A DNA stretch of 64,000 nt from DAOUKH01 sp034421515 (GTDB lineage Bacteria; Chloroflexota; Dehalococcoidia; SHYB01), in contig DAOUKH010000062.1 of assembly GCA_034421515.1 (NCBI GenBank), forward strand, positions 53,734 through 117,733, in the 5' to 3' direction. This document shows, piece by piece, positions 17,904 to 26,316 of this stretch. The notes under the pieces are model-generated. The model made no database searches, was not told the DNA's origin, and was given only the letters and a program-made list of their open reading frames with translations. A program made the position numbers and the translations under genes. The first letter of the stretch is position 1. Each line of letters opens with the position of its first letter.

Positions 17904-18794
17904 TCATCGCATGCGCGGGTCGAGATAGTCGCGGCCCGCGTCGCCCAACAGTGTAAAGCCCAGAATGGTGGTGAAGATGAAGACCGCCGGGCCGATGACT
18001 AGCCAAGGAGCCCGGGTGGAATACTGGTCGACACCCTCGGAGAGCATCAGCCCCCACGACGGCGTCGGCGGCGAGTCCGACACGCCGAGGAAGGCCAACG
18101 CCGCAGCGATGATGATGGCGAAGGATATGAGGTTGGAAACGACGACGAGCAGCGGGGGGATCAAGTTCGGGCCCACGTGCCGGAACATGACTCTAACGCT
18201 GGATGCTCCAATCGCCCTGGCGGCCTCCACATAGGTCTCTTCTTTACTGTACAGCGTGACGGCGCGGGTCAGGCGGTTGGCGATCGGTATGGCGATCGTC
18301 GCGATGGCGATGCCGACGTTGACGTCGCCGCGGCCCAGCACGGTAACGAGGGCCAGCGCCAGGATCAGCGTCGGCATCGTCAGGAGGCCGTCCATGATCC
18401 GCTGCAGGGTCAGGTCGAGCCATCCTCCGATGAAGCCGCTGACGGTCCCGATCAGTCCGCCGATCACGACACCGGCGAACACCGAGGCGATGGAGACGAA
18501 GATGGCGGGCCGCGCGCCCGCTATCAAGCGGCTGAACTGGTCTCGCCCCAGGTAGTCGGTGCCGAGCAGAAAGTCGCCGCCGGGACCTCGGAAGAGGTCG
18601 TTGAAATTCGTGTCCAGCGGCCCGTAGGGCTGGATCAAGGGACCGAAGACGGCCAACACCAACATGGCAAGGACCAGGACTCCGCCGACGGCGCCCGCGG
18701 GCGTAGTGCGGGCAAACTGATAGGTCCGCGTCCCCAACAACTGGAGGCGGCTTAAGGCCCGGGAGGGCGCCGTCGTGCTCATCACGGAGGTCAC
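17904..18794 (-). CDS. ABC peptide-type importer permease (DppC family)
   Basis: 296 residues from GTG 18794, which overlaps the stop of the upstream permease (GTGA) and has GGAGG 9 bases before it; an ATG at 18782 is an alternative. It shows the N-terminal TM segment, the DppC loop FLLGTDYLGRDQFSRLIAGA, and the EAA loop ETYVEAARAIGASSVRVMFRH. Coupled to the DppB-type permease at 18791-19759; no ATPase genes follow, so it must share ATPases encoded elsewhere (for instance those at 8641-10613 or outside the window). Confidence 0.92.
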   Translation of the reverse strand: MTSVMSTTAPSRALSRLQLLGTRTYQFARTTPAGAVGGVLVLAMLVLAVFGPLIQPYGPLDTNFNDLFRGPGGDFLLGTDYLGRDQFSRLIAGARPAIFVSIASVFAGVVIGGLIGTVSGFIGGWLDLTLQRIMDGLLTMPTLILALALVTVLGRGDVNVGIAIATIAIPIANRLTRAVTLYSKEETYVEAARAIGASSVRVMFRHVGPNLIPPLLVVVSNLISFAIIIAAALAFLGVSDSPPTPSWGLMLSEGVDQYSTRAPWLVIGPAVFIFTTILGFTLLGDAGRDYLDPRMR

Positions 18795-19759
18795 GACGCC
18801 CCGCCTCCGAGGCGGATTCGCGGATCCAGCCACCCATACAGGAGGTCCAGGACCACGTTGAGCGGCAGGATCGAGAGGGCAAAGACCGTGACGACCGTTT
18901 GCACGGTCACCCAGTCGCGCAGCTCGATGGCGCTGAGCATTTGGGACCCAAGCCCCGGCAGCACGAAGATCCTCTCGACGATGACCGAACCGCCGAGCAG
19001 GAAGGCTACCTCGATTCCGGCGAGCGTCACCAGCGGCAGCAGGGCGTTGCGCAAGGAATGGCGCCGCACGACGAGGCCCGGAGAGAGGCCCTTGGCCCTT
19101 GCCGTGCGGACGTAGTCCTGGCGAAGGACCTCGAGCATCGAGGAGCGGGTGATCCTGGTCAGCACCGCGGACGACGCGAAGCCGAGCACCAGTGCGGGGA
19201 AGATCATCTGCTGCAGGTTCGCCACCGGATCTTCGAAGAAGGGCGTGAACTCAAGCGGCGGAATCCAACTGAACTGGTTGACAAGCAAGAGGAAAAGCAG
19301 GGCGCCCGCCAGGAAACTGGGCATGGCGAGGCCAATGGTCGTAAAGAGCCGACCGGAGAGATCCCATACGCCGTTTTGATTGAGCGCGCCGATGACGCCC
19401 AGGGGCAAGGCGATGATGCCGCTTATGACGATGGCGAAGGCCGCAAGTTCGAGCGTGATCGGCAGGGTGCGGCCAAGGTCGCTGAAGACCGAGGTCCCGG
19501 TGACCAACGACTTGCCGCCGTCGAGCCGGACGAGGTCCCAGAGCCAGCCGCCGTACTGCACCATGAGCGGGTCGTTGAGGCCGAGCTCGTCGCGAAGCTC
19601 CTGGTACTCGACCGGGTCGACGGTGCTGCGTCCATCGTCGGAGAGGATGTTGAGGGCGACGTCGCCGGGCAGCAGACGGAAGATCAGGAAAATCGCGAAG
19701 GAGATGATGATCACCGTGGGGATGATCAACAGGAGGCGGTTTACCAGATAGCGTTGCAC
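18791..19759 (-). CDS. ABC peptide-type importer permease (DppB family)
   Basis: 322 residues, starting MQRYLVNRLLLIIPTVIIISFAIFLI, with six predicted membrane segments and the EAA loop DYVRTARAKGLSPGLVVRRH followed by SLRNALLP. First of the permease pair; the upstream genes on the same strand encode a D-aminoacylase-like enzyme, an amidohydrolase and a family-5 binding lipoprotein (22824-24572) that probably supplies the ligand. Confidence 0.92.
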   Translation of the reverse strand: MQRYLVNRLLLIIPTVIIISFAIFLIFRLLPGDVALNILSDDGRSTVDPVEYQELRDELGLNDPLMVQYGGWLWDLVRLDGGKSLVTGTSVFSDLGRTLPITLELAAFAIVISGIIALPLGVIGALNQNGVWDLSGRLFTTIGLAMPSFLAGALLFLLLVNQFSWIPPLEFTPFFEDPVANLQQMIFPALVLGFASSAVLTRITRSSMLEVLRQDYVRTARAKGLSPGLVVRRHSLRNALLPLVTLAGIEVAFLLGGSVIVERIFVLPGLGSQMLSAIELRDWVTVQTVVTVFALSILPLNVVLDLLYGWLDPRIRLGGGAS

Positions 19760-19877
19760 GGCGAGGCCTTCGCTCCTCAGCTATTCAACGATGCGGCGCC
19801 GCTGCTCGCGCGAGCCGTCAGCCCTTGGACTGTCCGGTGGCAGCCGGCGTCTGGAATCGCGCGCCGTTGGGGCGGCC

Positions 19878-21566
19878 CTAACGGGCCATATCGTAGCTGC
19901 GAAGGAGCTTGCCCGGTAGCGCCCCGGTGCACTCGTTCTCCTCGAACGTCACCGCGCCGTTGACCAGCGTGTAGCGCAGCCCTTTCGGTTTCTGGATAAG
20001 GCGGCGCTCGCCTCCGGGAAAGTCATTCGAGTAGACCGGGTCTTCGTTGAGGACACCCAGCTCGCCGAGGTCGTAGACCATGATGTCGGCGGCCCGCCCG
20101 ACGGTCAGCGTCCCGCGGTCGGTGTAGCCGGCGATCCATGCCGGATAGGCGCTCATCTTGTAGTGCCCCTGCTCCAGCGACATGATCTCCTTGTCGCGGA
20201 TCCAATATGCCAGCATGTCCGTCACCCATCGGGCGTTGGCCTGGAAGCGGGTATGCGCCCCGCCGTCGGACGTCGAGATGTGCGTCGAAGGGTCGCAGAG
20301 GTCCGCGATCTTGCCGGCGAGGTCGCCCTCGTCCTCGTAGGACTCCTGGTTGCTGAACTCGGTCAGCAGGTCCTCGTCGAGCGCCAAGTCCAGTATCGCG
20401 TCGACGGGATGCTTGCCCATCATCTCCGCCACCTGCCGCATCGACTTTCCTTCGTAGGGATAGTTCCGCTCGTGGACGACCTGCAGCACCCTGACGGAAT
20501 CCCAGTCGGTCCGGCTGTCCGGCTGCGCCTCGACGTCGCGCTTCATCGCCTCGCGGACTCCAGGAGCTCGGAGCTTTTCGGCCCGCACCGACGCGGTGCC
20601 GACCAGCGGATCGACCCAGGACGGCATGTAGTCGAAGAGGTTGTACTCGGCCAGCGACCACCGCCCAGCGATACGGAGCGGCGTCTTCTGCGGCGCGATC
20701 GGCAGCCCTTCTTCCCGGCACTGGCGATACCACTCCGGGCCGCTCTCGTTCCGGTCCAGGACCACGTGCAGCGGCCTTCCGCTGGCCCGGAGCATCTTGG
20801 TGACCATGCGCTCCTGGGCGTCGTGGTTCACCGACCGGATCATCGTCCAGCCCATCATGCCGACGCCGAACCCGCCGAGCACCTCGGCCAGGCCAACGAC
20901 CTCCGCCTCGGAGGCCATGTGCGTGGGGATCGGGCTGCCGTCCTCGCAGCGGTCCTCCTCGCTCCGGTCGATGGCGAAGCCGAACGAGCCCGCCTTCATG
21001 CCCTCGTGGAAGAGCTCCTTCATTCGGTTGAGCTCTTTGTCGGTAACCGAGGTACGCTCCCGGGCGGGGATCATCCCCAGGACGTAGCCTCGGAGCGAGC
21101 AGAAGGGGAGCAGGGAGCCCACGTTGACGCCGAGGCCCTGGTTGTCGAGGCTGTCGAGGTATTCGGGGTAGGTCTCCCAGTCCCACCGCATGCCCTTGCG
21201 CATCGAATCGAGCGGGATTGCCTCGATGCGGTTCATCATGCGCATGTTCAGGTCGCGGTCTTCGGGCCGCGTCGGCGCGAAGCCGAAGCCGCACTGGCCG
21301 ATGGTCATCGTGGTCTGCCCGAACCAGCCGTCGAGCGTAGCGTACGGGTCCCAGTTCAGCTGGGCGTCATAGTGCGTGTGCAGATTGATCGCGCCGGGGG
21401 CGACGATGCAGCCGCCGGCGTCGAGCTCGGTCGCGGCCCCGGCCGGAATGTGGCCGCTGACTTTGGCGATCCGTCCGTCCTTGATCGCCAGATCGGCGCG
21501 GTAGCGCGGCACGCCGGTCCCTTCAATGACCGTGCCTCCGCGTAGTACGAGGTCATACTCGGCCAT
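19878..21566 (-). CDS. N-acyl-D-amino-acid deacylase-like amidohydrolase (amidohydrolase family 3)
   Basis: 562 residues. A small beta domain (YDLVLRGGTVIEGTGVP) leads into the TIM barrel with the metal motif INLHTHYDAQ, and late in the barrel SDGGAHTRF, which holds the catalytic Asp; this layout is typical of D-aminoacylase/N-acyl-D-glutamate deacylase relatives. The reaction would be hydrolysis of an N-acyl or cyclic amide bond using Zn. Position between a family-5 binding protein and permeases suggests that it processes an imported amide-containing compound; this is inference from context. Exact substrate unknown. Confidence 0.87.
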   Translation of the reverse strand: MAEYDLVLRGGTVIEGTGVPRYRADLAIKDGRIAKVSGHIPAGAATELDAGGCIVAPGAINLHTHYDAQLNWDPYATLDGWFGQTTMTIGQCGFGFAPTRPEDRDLNMRMMNRIEAIPLDSMRKGMRWDWETYPEYLDSLDNQGLGVNVGSLLPFCSLRGYVLGMIPARERTSVTDKELNRMKELFHEGMKAGSFGFAIDRSEEDRCEDGSPIPTHMASEAEVVGLAEVLGGFGVGMMGWTMIRSVNHDAQERMVTKMLRASGRPLHVVLDRNESGPEWYRQCREEGLPIAPQKTPLRIAGRWSLAEYNLFDYMPSWVDPLVGTASVRAEKLRAPGVREAMKRDVEAQPDSRTDWDSVRVLQVVHERNYPYEGKSMRQVAEMMGKHPVDAILDLALDEDLLTEFSNQESYEDEGDLAGKIADLCDPSTHISTSDGGAHTRFQANARWVTDMLAYWIRDKEIMSLEQGHYKMSAYPAWIAGYTDRGTLTVGRAADIMVYDLGELGVLNEDPVYSNDFPGGERRLIQKPKGLRYTLVNGAVTFEENECTGALPGKLLRSYDMAR

Positions 21567-21608
21567 GACGTCTCTCCTCAGGACCGGCTTTACCGGCCTC
21601 CTTTGAGG

Positions 21609-22751
21609 CTAGTTGAAGCCGAACACCTTCGCAACGTTGTCGTGGGTCATCAGGCGCACCTCGTCATCGGGCACCTCACTGAAGATCTCGTCGATGACGC
21701 GCTTCGAGTCGGGCCACGTCCCTTCGGTATGGGGATAGTCGGAGCCCCACATCAGGTTCTCGACGCCAATCAAGTCACGCTCCCGGACCGCCTGCCAGTC
21801 CTCCTGGAAGCTCAGGAAGACGTTCCGGTGGAAGAAGTCGCTCGGCGTCATGTCGTTCTTGAACCGCGGCCAGAGCATGCCGCGGTCCCGGTGGTGGAGG
21901 TCCATCATGTAGAGGAAGTGCGGCGCCCAGCCCGCGTTGTTCTCGACGCTGGCGACCTTGAGGTCGGGGTACCGCTCGAACACCTTCGACCAGATCATCG
22001 AAGCGATGGAGCGCATGACCCGGTACTGCTGCGTGCAATACATGACCCCAAGCGGGTTGTTGGGGTCTTCGTCGTTGAACTGGTCCATGGGCACACCGTC
22101 CCGGTGCGAGCCGGAGTGCAGGCAGAGCGGCATCCCCAGCTCGTGGGCCGCCGCCCAGAGGGGTTCGTACTCAGGGTTGTGGTACTGCCGCTCGTGCTTC
22201 GGGTAGACCGTGATCAGGGCAGCGGTGAGGCCAAGGTCGTGGGCCCGGTAGAGCTGCCGCACGCTATCCTCGATCCTATCGACGTTCAGCATCGCGACGC
22301 CCTTGAGGCGGTCGGGGTAGGGCCTGCAGAAGTCGGCGATCCACTCGTTGTAGAGGCTGCAGACCACGTTGAGCAGGTCGGTGTCTTCGATCCGCCAGAT
22401 TCCGCCGACGCCGGCGGTGGGAAAGATCACCCCGCCGAACACGCCGTCGTATTCCATGTCGGCGAGCGACTCATGGGGGTCGTAGGCGCCCGCACGCACG
22501 CTCTCCCAGCGCCCCTTGGCCGTCATCTTGTGGGGTTCGTCGCTCGTGTACCGGTCGCCGGCCTGCGTCGTGTTGCCGATCGACCCCATCGACTGGTTGC
22601 CTTCGACGCACCACCAGTCGTAGTCATCGCCCTTCACGAGCCTGGGCACCCGCTCTAGGTAGTCCGCGTCGGCGCGGGCGGTCCAAAGGTCGGGAGGTTC
22701 GACGATATGGTTATCGGCGGAAAGCAGCATCGTCTGGACGTCGGTAGTCAT
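21609..22751 (-). CDS. Amidohydrolase-2 family metal-dependent TIM-barrel hydrolase
   Basis: 380 residues. The first-strand metal/substrate motif is LLSADNHIVEPPDLW, the mid-barrel His lies in MPLCLHSGSH, and the late metal Asp in MWGSDYPHTEG. This is the amidohydrolase-related (PF04909-like) group that includes decarboxylases such as ACMSD/gamma-resorcylate decarboxylase as well as hydrolases. It lies between the binding-protein gene (22824) and the deacylase (19878) on the same strand. Nine proteins of this broad family occur in the window. Confidence 0.87.
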   Translation of the reverse strand: MTTDVQTMLLSADNHIVEPPDLWTARADADYLERVPRLVKGDDYDWWCVEGNQSMGSIGNTTQAGDRYTSDEPHKMTAKGRWESVRAGAYDPHESLADMEYDGVFGGVIFPTAGVGGIWRIEDTDLLNVVCSLYNEWIADFCRPYPDRLKGVAMLNVDRIEDSVRQLYRAHDLGLTAALITVYPKHERQYHNPEYEPLWAAAHELGMPLCLHSGSHRDGVPMDQFNDEDPNNPLGVMYCTQQYRVMRSIASMIWSKVFERYPDLKVASVENNAGWAPHFLYMMDLHHRDRGMLWPRFKNDMTPSDFFHRNVFLSFQEDWQAVRERDLIGVENLMWGSDYPHTEGTWPDSKRVIDEIFSEVPDDEVRLMTHDNVAKVFGFN

Positions 22752-22787
22752 CTCGCACCCCTCCTCAACCCCAGGTTGTCCTTCTTT

Positions 22788-22816
22788 CGGGGCGGCGGAC
22801 TCAGCCCGCCGCCCCG
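22788..22816 (-). terminator. Very stable GC hairpin after the binding-protein gene
   Basis: Perfect 11-bp stem (CGGGGCGGCGG paired with its complement) around a 7-base loop, eight bases beyond the stop of the 22824-24572 gene and before the 21609-22751 start. No U-tract. Likely attenuates read-through from the binding-protein gene into the operon or protects its mRNA end. Confidence 0.5.
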
Positions 22817-22823
22817 CTGTCTA

Positions 22824-24572
22824 CTATTCGTCGAGCCAGACGCGGTCCCACATGACGTTGCCCCATTGCCCGAGCGGCGACGTGTAGTTCTGGACTTCCG
22901 GACGTCCGGGCCAGAACGAGCCGAGCCAGCTCACCGGGACGTAGGGGATCGTCTCGAACATGCGCTCCTGCATCTCGATGACGAGCTGGCTCCGTTTCGC
23001 CGGGTCGGTCTCGCCGCGCTGTTGGGCGAACAGGTCGGCCGTCTGCGCATCCTCCAGCTTGACGAAGATGCCCGGGAGGATCGAGAGGATCGCTCCGTTG
23101 GGGTCGGCGTAGTTCATCGCCGGAGAATCGACGTTGAGCGTGAAGTCGCCGTTCGTCTTGGCCGCGGCATGCTCGGCGAACGGCAGCTGCGCGCCGCTCG
23201 CGTTGATGCCGATAGTCCTCAGCTGGTCTTGGGCGAATTGCCAGAAGGTGCCGTTGTAGGTGGTGCCGGAGACCACGACGTTCTCCACGTCGAGACCATC
23301 GGCGAACCCGGCCTCCGCGAGCAGCCGCCTGGCCTCTTCGCGGTCCGCCTCCAAGTCGGCGCCCGAACGGAAGCCAGGCCTCGTGACGATCTCATCTTCC
23401 GAGAGGCCCCAGCCCGGCGGCCCGACCTGGAACGCGGAAATCAGGACGTGCTCGGGGAGCACGCTGAGCGCGGCCTGGTGGTCGAAGGCCAGGAATGCCG
23501 CCCGCCGCACGCGGATGTCGTCCCACGGCGCCCTCGCGGTATTGAAGAAGATGCCGGCGACCTCGAGCGAGAAGAACTCGTTCTCGTTCAGGTCGGGGAC
23601 GTCGCTCCTGAGGTCCGCGATGACCGCTGCGTTGACCGTGGTGGCGCCGGGGCCGAGGACGTGCAGCCGTCCGGTCTTGAAGGCGGAGACCCTGGTGCCT
23701 TCATCGGGGATGTACAGGAACTTCACGGCGTCGAGGTAGGGAATGCCCGGGATGTGGTAGTTCGGATTGGCCGACAAGTCCATGCTCACGTCCGGCGTGA
23801 ACTCTTCGTAGAGGTACGGGCCGGTCCCGATCTGCGGCGCGTTGATGGGCTCGCCGGAATAGCCTTCTACGACGTGCTCGGCGTAGATCGGCGAAAGCTG
23901 CATCGCCAGCGGGGCGAGGAAGTTGGAGTTCGGCTCGGCTAGGTTGACGACGAGAGTCGTGTCATCCGGCGTATCGATGCTGCCGATGATCGCGTACTCC
24001 GGTGCGACGCGACCCCCCTGGTTCTCCAGCGAGTACTTGGCGTCAGAGGCGGTGAAGTCCTCCCCGTCGTGCCACTTCACGCCGGACTTGAGGTTGAAGG
24101 TGTAGCGGTCGGCGCTCGAGCTGATCTCCCAGCTCTTGGCCAGGTGCGGGAAAATCTCGTCTTTCGGCTCGCCCCAGTTCCAGCGCACGAGCTTGTCGTA
24201 GACGTGGCTGAACATTTGGTTGCCGGAGTAGAAGCCCGCGGCGTTCGGCAGGAACGCCCTGGGACCGCTCCGCTGCGGGACGAGGAAGGTACCGCCGCGT
24301 TTGGCGTCGGGATCGGCGCCAGGAACCATCATGGCCGGCTCCGGCGTGGCCGTCGCCGTCGGCTCCGGAACGGGTGTGTCCTTCGGCATCATGGCGCTTT
24401 CACCCGCCGGCCCTTCGGGGCCCGCCGGTCCTGCGGGGCCTGCCGGTCCTGCGGGGCCTGCCGGTCCTGTGGGGCCTGGCGGCCCTTCCGCCCCGGAACA
24501 CCCCGCCACGACGAGGGCAAAGGCGGCAAGCACCGCAACGAAACCAACCAACATCTTGGAACCGAACCGCAT
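22824..24572 (-). CDS. ABC substrate-binding lipoprotein with collagen-like tether
   Basis: 582 residues from ATG 24572 (AAGGAGG 6 bases upstream). Signal peptide with lipobox VVAGCSG, then about ten collagen-type G-x-y triplets (GPPGPTGPAGPAGP and following), a short Pro/Thr stretch (TPVPEPTATATPEP), then a family-5 solute-binding domain (RSGPRAFLPNAAGF; GTGPYLYEEFTP; FDHQAALSVLPEH). Exported and lipid-anchored. Probably the receptor for the permeases at 17904-19759. The collagen-like block is unusual for this family and likely acts as a stiff spacer through the cell envelope. Ligand not predictable. Confidence 0.9.
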   Translation of the reverse strand: MRFGSKMLVGFVAVLAAFALVVAGCSGAEGPPGPTGPAGPAGPAGPAGPAGPEGPAGESAMMPKDTPVPEPTATATPEPAMMVPGADPDAKRGGTFLVPQRSGPRAFLPNAAGFYSGNQMFSHVYDKLVRWNWGEPKDEIFPHLAKSWEISSSADRYTFNLKSGVKWHDGEDFTASDAKYSLENQGGRVAPEYAIIGSIDTPDDTTLVVNLAEPNSNFLAPLAMQLSPIYAEHVVEGYSGEPINAPQIGTGPYLYEEFTPDVSMDLSANPNYHIPGIPYLDAVKFLYIPDEGTRVSAFKTGRLHVLGPGATTVNAAVIADLRSDVPDLNENEFFSLEVAGIFFNTARAPWDDIRVRRAAFLAFDHQAALSVLPEHVLISAFQVGPPGWGLSEDEIVTRPGFRSGADLEADREEARRLLAEAGFADGLDVENVVVSGTTYNGTFWQFAQDQLRTIGINASGAQLPFAEHAAAKTNGDFTLNVDSPAMNYADPNGAILSILPGIFVKLEDAQTADLFAQQRGETDPAKRSQLVIEMQERMFETIPYVPVSWLGSFWPGRPEVQNYTSPLGQWGNVMWDRVWLDE

Positions 24573-24670
24573 AGCTTGCCTCCTTGTACCTAACGGCGCG
24601 CTTCTCACTCTTCCAACCGGTGCGGCACCGCCCGGACCGCGCCGTTCTGGCGGGCCATAAACGTGCCGCG

Positions 24671-24700
24671 ACTCTAGCACAGCGTGCGAATCAGGGTCAA
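24671..24700 (-). promoter_or_regulatory. Putative promoter of the binding protein/amidohydrolase/permease operon
   Basis: On the minus strand TTGACC (24700-24695) and TAGAGT (24676-24671) are separated by 18 bases, about 100 bases upstream of the ATG at 24572. The implied 5' leader is ~90 bases. Confidence 0.5.
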
Positions 24701-24807
24701 CATGACGAAATTCGACACGGGCTGGCGGAAGCGCGACGCTCCTGAGCCCTGCGCCTTCGAACAACGTGGCGGGAAGGCCTTGTCGAAGCCGACCTGCCGG
24801 GGCGGTG

Positions 24808-25599
24808 TCAGCCGCCCTCTCGCTTCCTGCCCTGACTCGTCTTCCAATTCGCCTCGCGTTCGCGCCAATCGGGGTGCGAATGGCCGGCGATCGCCGTGTG
24901 CCGTCCGGCGACGAACGCGCCGTCCGGCCCACCCATGTTGAACCAGATGCGGTTCATCATCTCCCGTTGCATCGCCATGACGTCCGGCGGAACCTCGGCG
25001 ATGTCCTCCGCCGTCTGCCGCGCCTCGTCCATGAGCTTGTCGTTGGGCACGACTCTGGTGACCAGCCCGATCTCCTTCGCCGTCTTGGCGTCGACCTTGG
25101 CCCGTCCGATGATTATGTCCTTCGCCCACGCGACGGAGACGAACTTGTAGAGGAGCGCGCCCATCGTCGGCATGCTCGGATAGCCGTAAGCGATCTGCGG
25201 CACGTAGAACCTCGCGTCCTCCGACGCGATGAGGATGTCGCTGCAGAGCGCCATGCCTAGGGCCCCGCCGGCGCACCACCCGTTGATGGCGGAGATGACC
25301 GGCTGGCGCAGCCGGAACAGCCGCTCGCAGACCTCGCTGTGCGTGCGCCCGGGTGAGTTCCGGCTCAGCCAGGTCTCGCCGTCCGGCTGTGGCTCCGACG
25401 TGTCGTGCCCGGAGGAGAAGCTGCGCCCCGCTCCGGTGAGGATGAGACAGTGGATGTCCCCATCCGCGTCGACGGCGTCGAGGGCGTCCCGCATCTCGAC
25501 CGTCGTTTGCGCCCGGAACGCGTTGAGCTTCTCAGGCCGGTTGAACGTGATGGTGCAGATGTGGTCGCGGGTCTCCACGATGATGTCATCGAAGTCCAT
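24808..25599 (-). CDS. Enoyl-CoA hydratase/isomerase family protein (crotonase fold)
   Basis: 263 residues. The crotonase oxyanion-hole strands are LILTGAGRSFSSGHD and ISAINGWCAGGALGMAL; the loop normally carrying the two catalytic Glu is diverged (Asp/Tyr-rich: ARFYVPQIAYGYPS), so hydration chemistry is not assured. The ATG at 25599 (MDFDDIIVETRD) has GGAGG 8 bases upstream; the ATG at 25605 is too close to it. It overlaps the end of the upstream isochorismatase-like gene by 14 bases, indicating a two-gene operon. Confidence 0.88.
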   Translation of the reverse strand: MDFDDIIVETRDHICTITFNRPEKLNAFRAQTTVEMRDALDAVDADGDIHCLILTGAGRSFSSGHDTSEPQPDGETWLSRNSPGRTHSEVCERLFRLRQPVISAINGWCAGGALGMALCSDILIASEDARFYVPQIAYGYPSMPTMGALLYKFVSVAWAKDIIIGRAKVDAKTAKEIGLVTRVVPNDKLMDEARQTAEDIAEVPPDVMAMQREMMNRIWFNMGGPDGAFVAGRHTAIAGHSHPDWREREANWKTSQGRKREGG

Positions 25600-26188
25600 A
25601 GCCATTACCTCCGGTACTACTGCCCGCGAGCGCTTCCTGGAACTCACCCACGGTGATCACCTTCGAATGCATCGGCAGCACCTTTTCCATCAGCACCCGG
25701 TGCACTTCAGGGTCCTTGTCGGCGCAGCAGTCGGACAGCACGTAGAGATCGTAGTCGAGATCGACCCCGGCCCTGACCGCCGAGAGCACCTGGCCGCCGG
25801 TGCTGACGCCCATCAAGACCAGCGTGCCGATGTCCCTGGCCCTGAGGACCGCGTCGAGATCGGTGGCCGCGAAGAGCCCGGCCCGGCGACGCCTGATGAC
25901 GGTCTCCCCGGGCAGTGGCGCCAGGTCGGGGTGCACCTCCACGTCCGGCGTCCCCATGCGGAACACCCCGCTGCCCTTCAGCCGGTTAAAACTCCAGTTG
26001 CGGGGGTGGACCACGGGGAAGTCGTCGGAGAACTCGACCACCCCATAGATGATGGAAGCGCCCGCCGCCCGCCCGGCCTCGATGGCGGTCTTGGCGTTCC
26101 TCAGCGCTTCTTCATTGGGGACCATCTTGGTGACGGCGACTTCATAGTCCATCACCAGAACTGCGGTCGTCGCGGGATCGATGGCCAT
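25586..26188 (-). CDS. Isochorismatase-like protein lacking the catalytic Cys
   Basis: 200 residues of the isochorismatase-like fold. The first Asp is present (AVLVMDYEVAVTK), the Lys region reads VIRRRRAGLFAATDL with Arg in place of the usual Lys, and the nucleophile position reads GVSTGGQVLSAVRAG, with Gln where cysteine hydrolases have Cys. True isochorismatases also lack this Cys, so an ether/vinyl-ether hydrolase or a non-catalytic role are both possible. Coupled by overlap to the crotonase gene at 24808. Confidence 0.8.
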   Translation of the reverse strand: MAIDPATTAVLVMDYEVAVTKMVPNEEALRNAKTAIEAGRAAGASIIYGVVEFSDDFPVVHPRNWSFNRLKGSGVFRMGTPDVEVHPDLAPLPGETVIRRRRAGLFAATDLDAVLRARDIGTLVLMGVSTGGQVLSAVRAGVDLDYDLYVLSDCCADKDPEVHRVLMEKVLPMHSKVITVGEFQEALAGSSTGGNGYGLR

Positions 26189-26316
26189 CGGTCACGCTCC
26201 TTTGGCTCGCGGTGGCCCCGATTATAGTCGAACCGCCGTTCCCCCCGCCGCGTGGAACAAATCGGCCGCCTCCCGCGTCTTAGGCATGTGCGACATCACC
26301 CCACGGGAGGTCAGAC

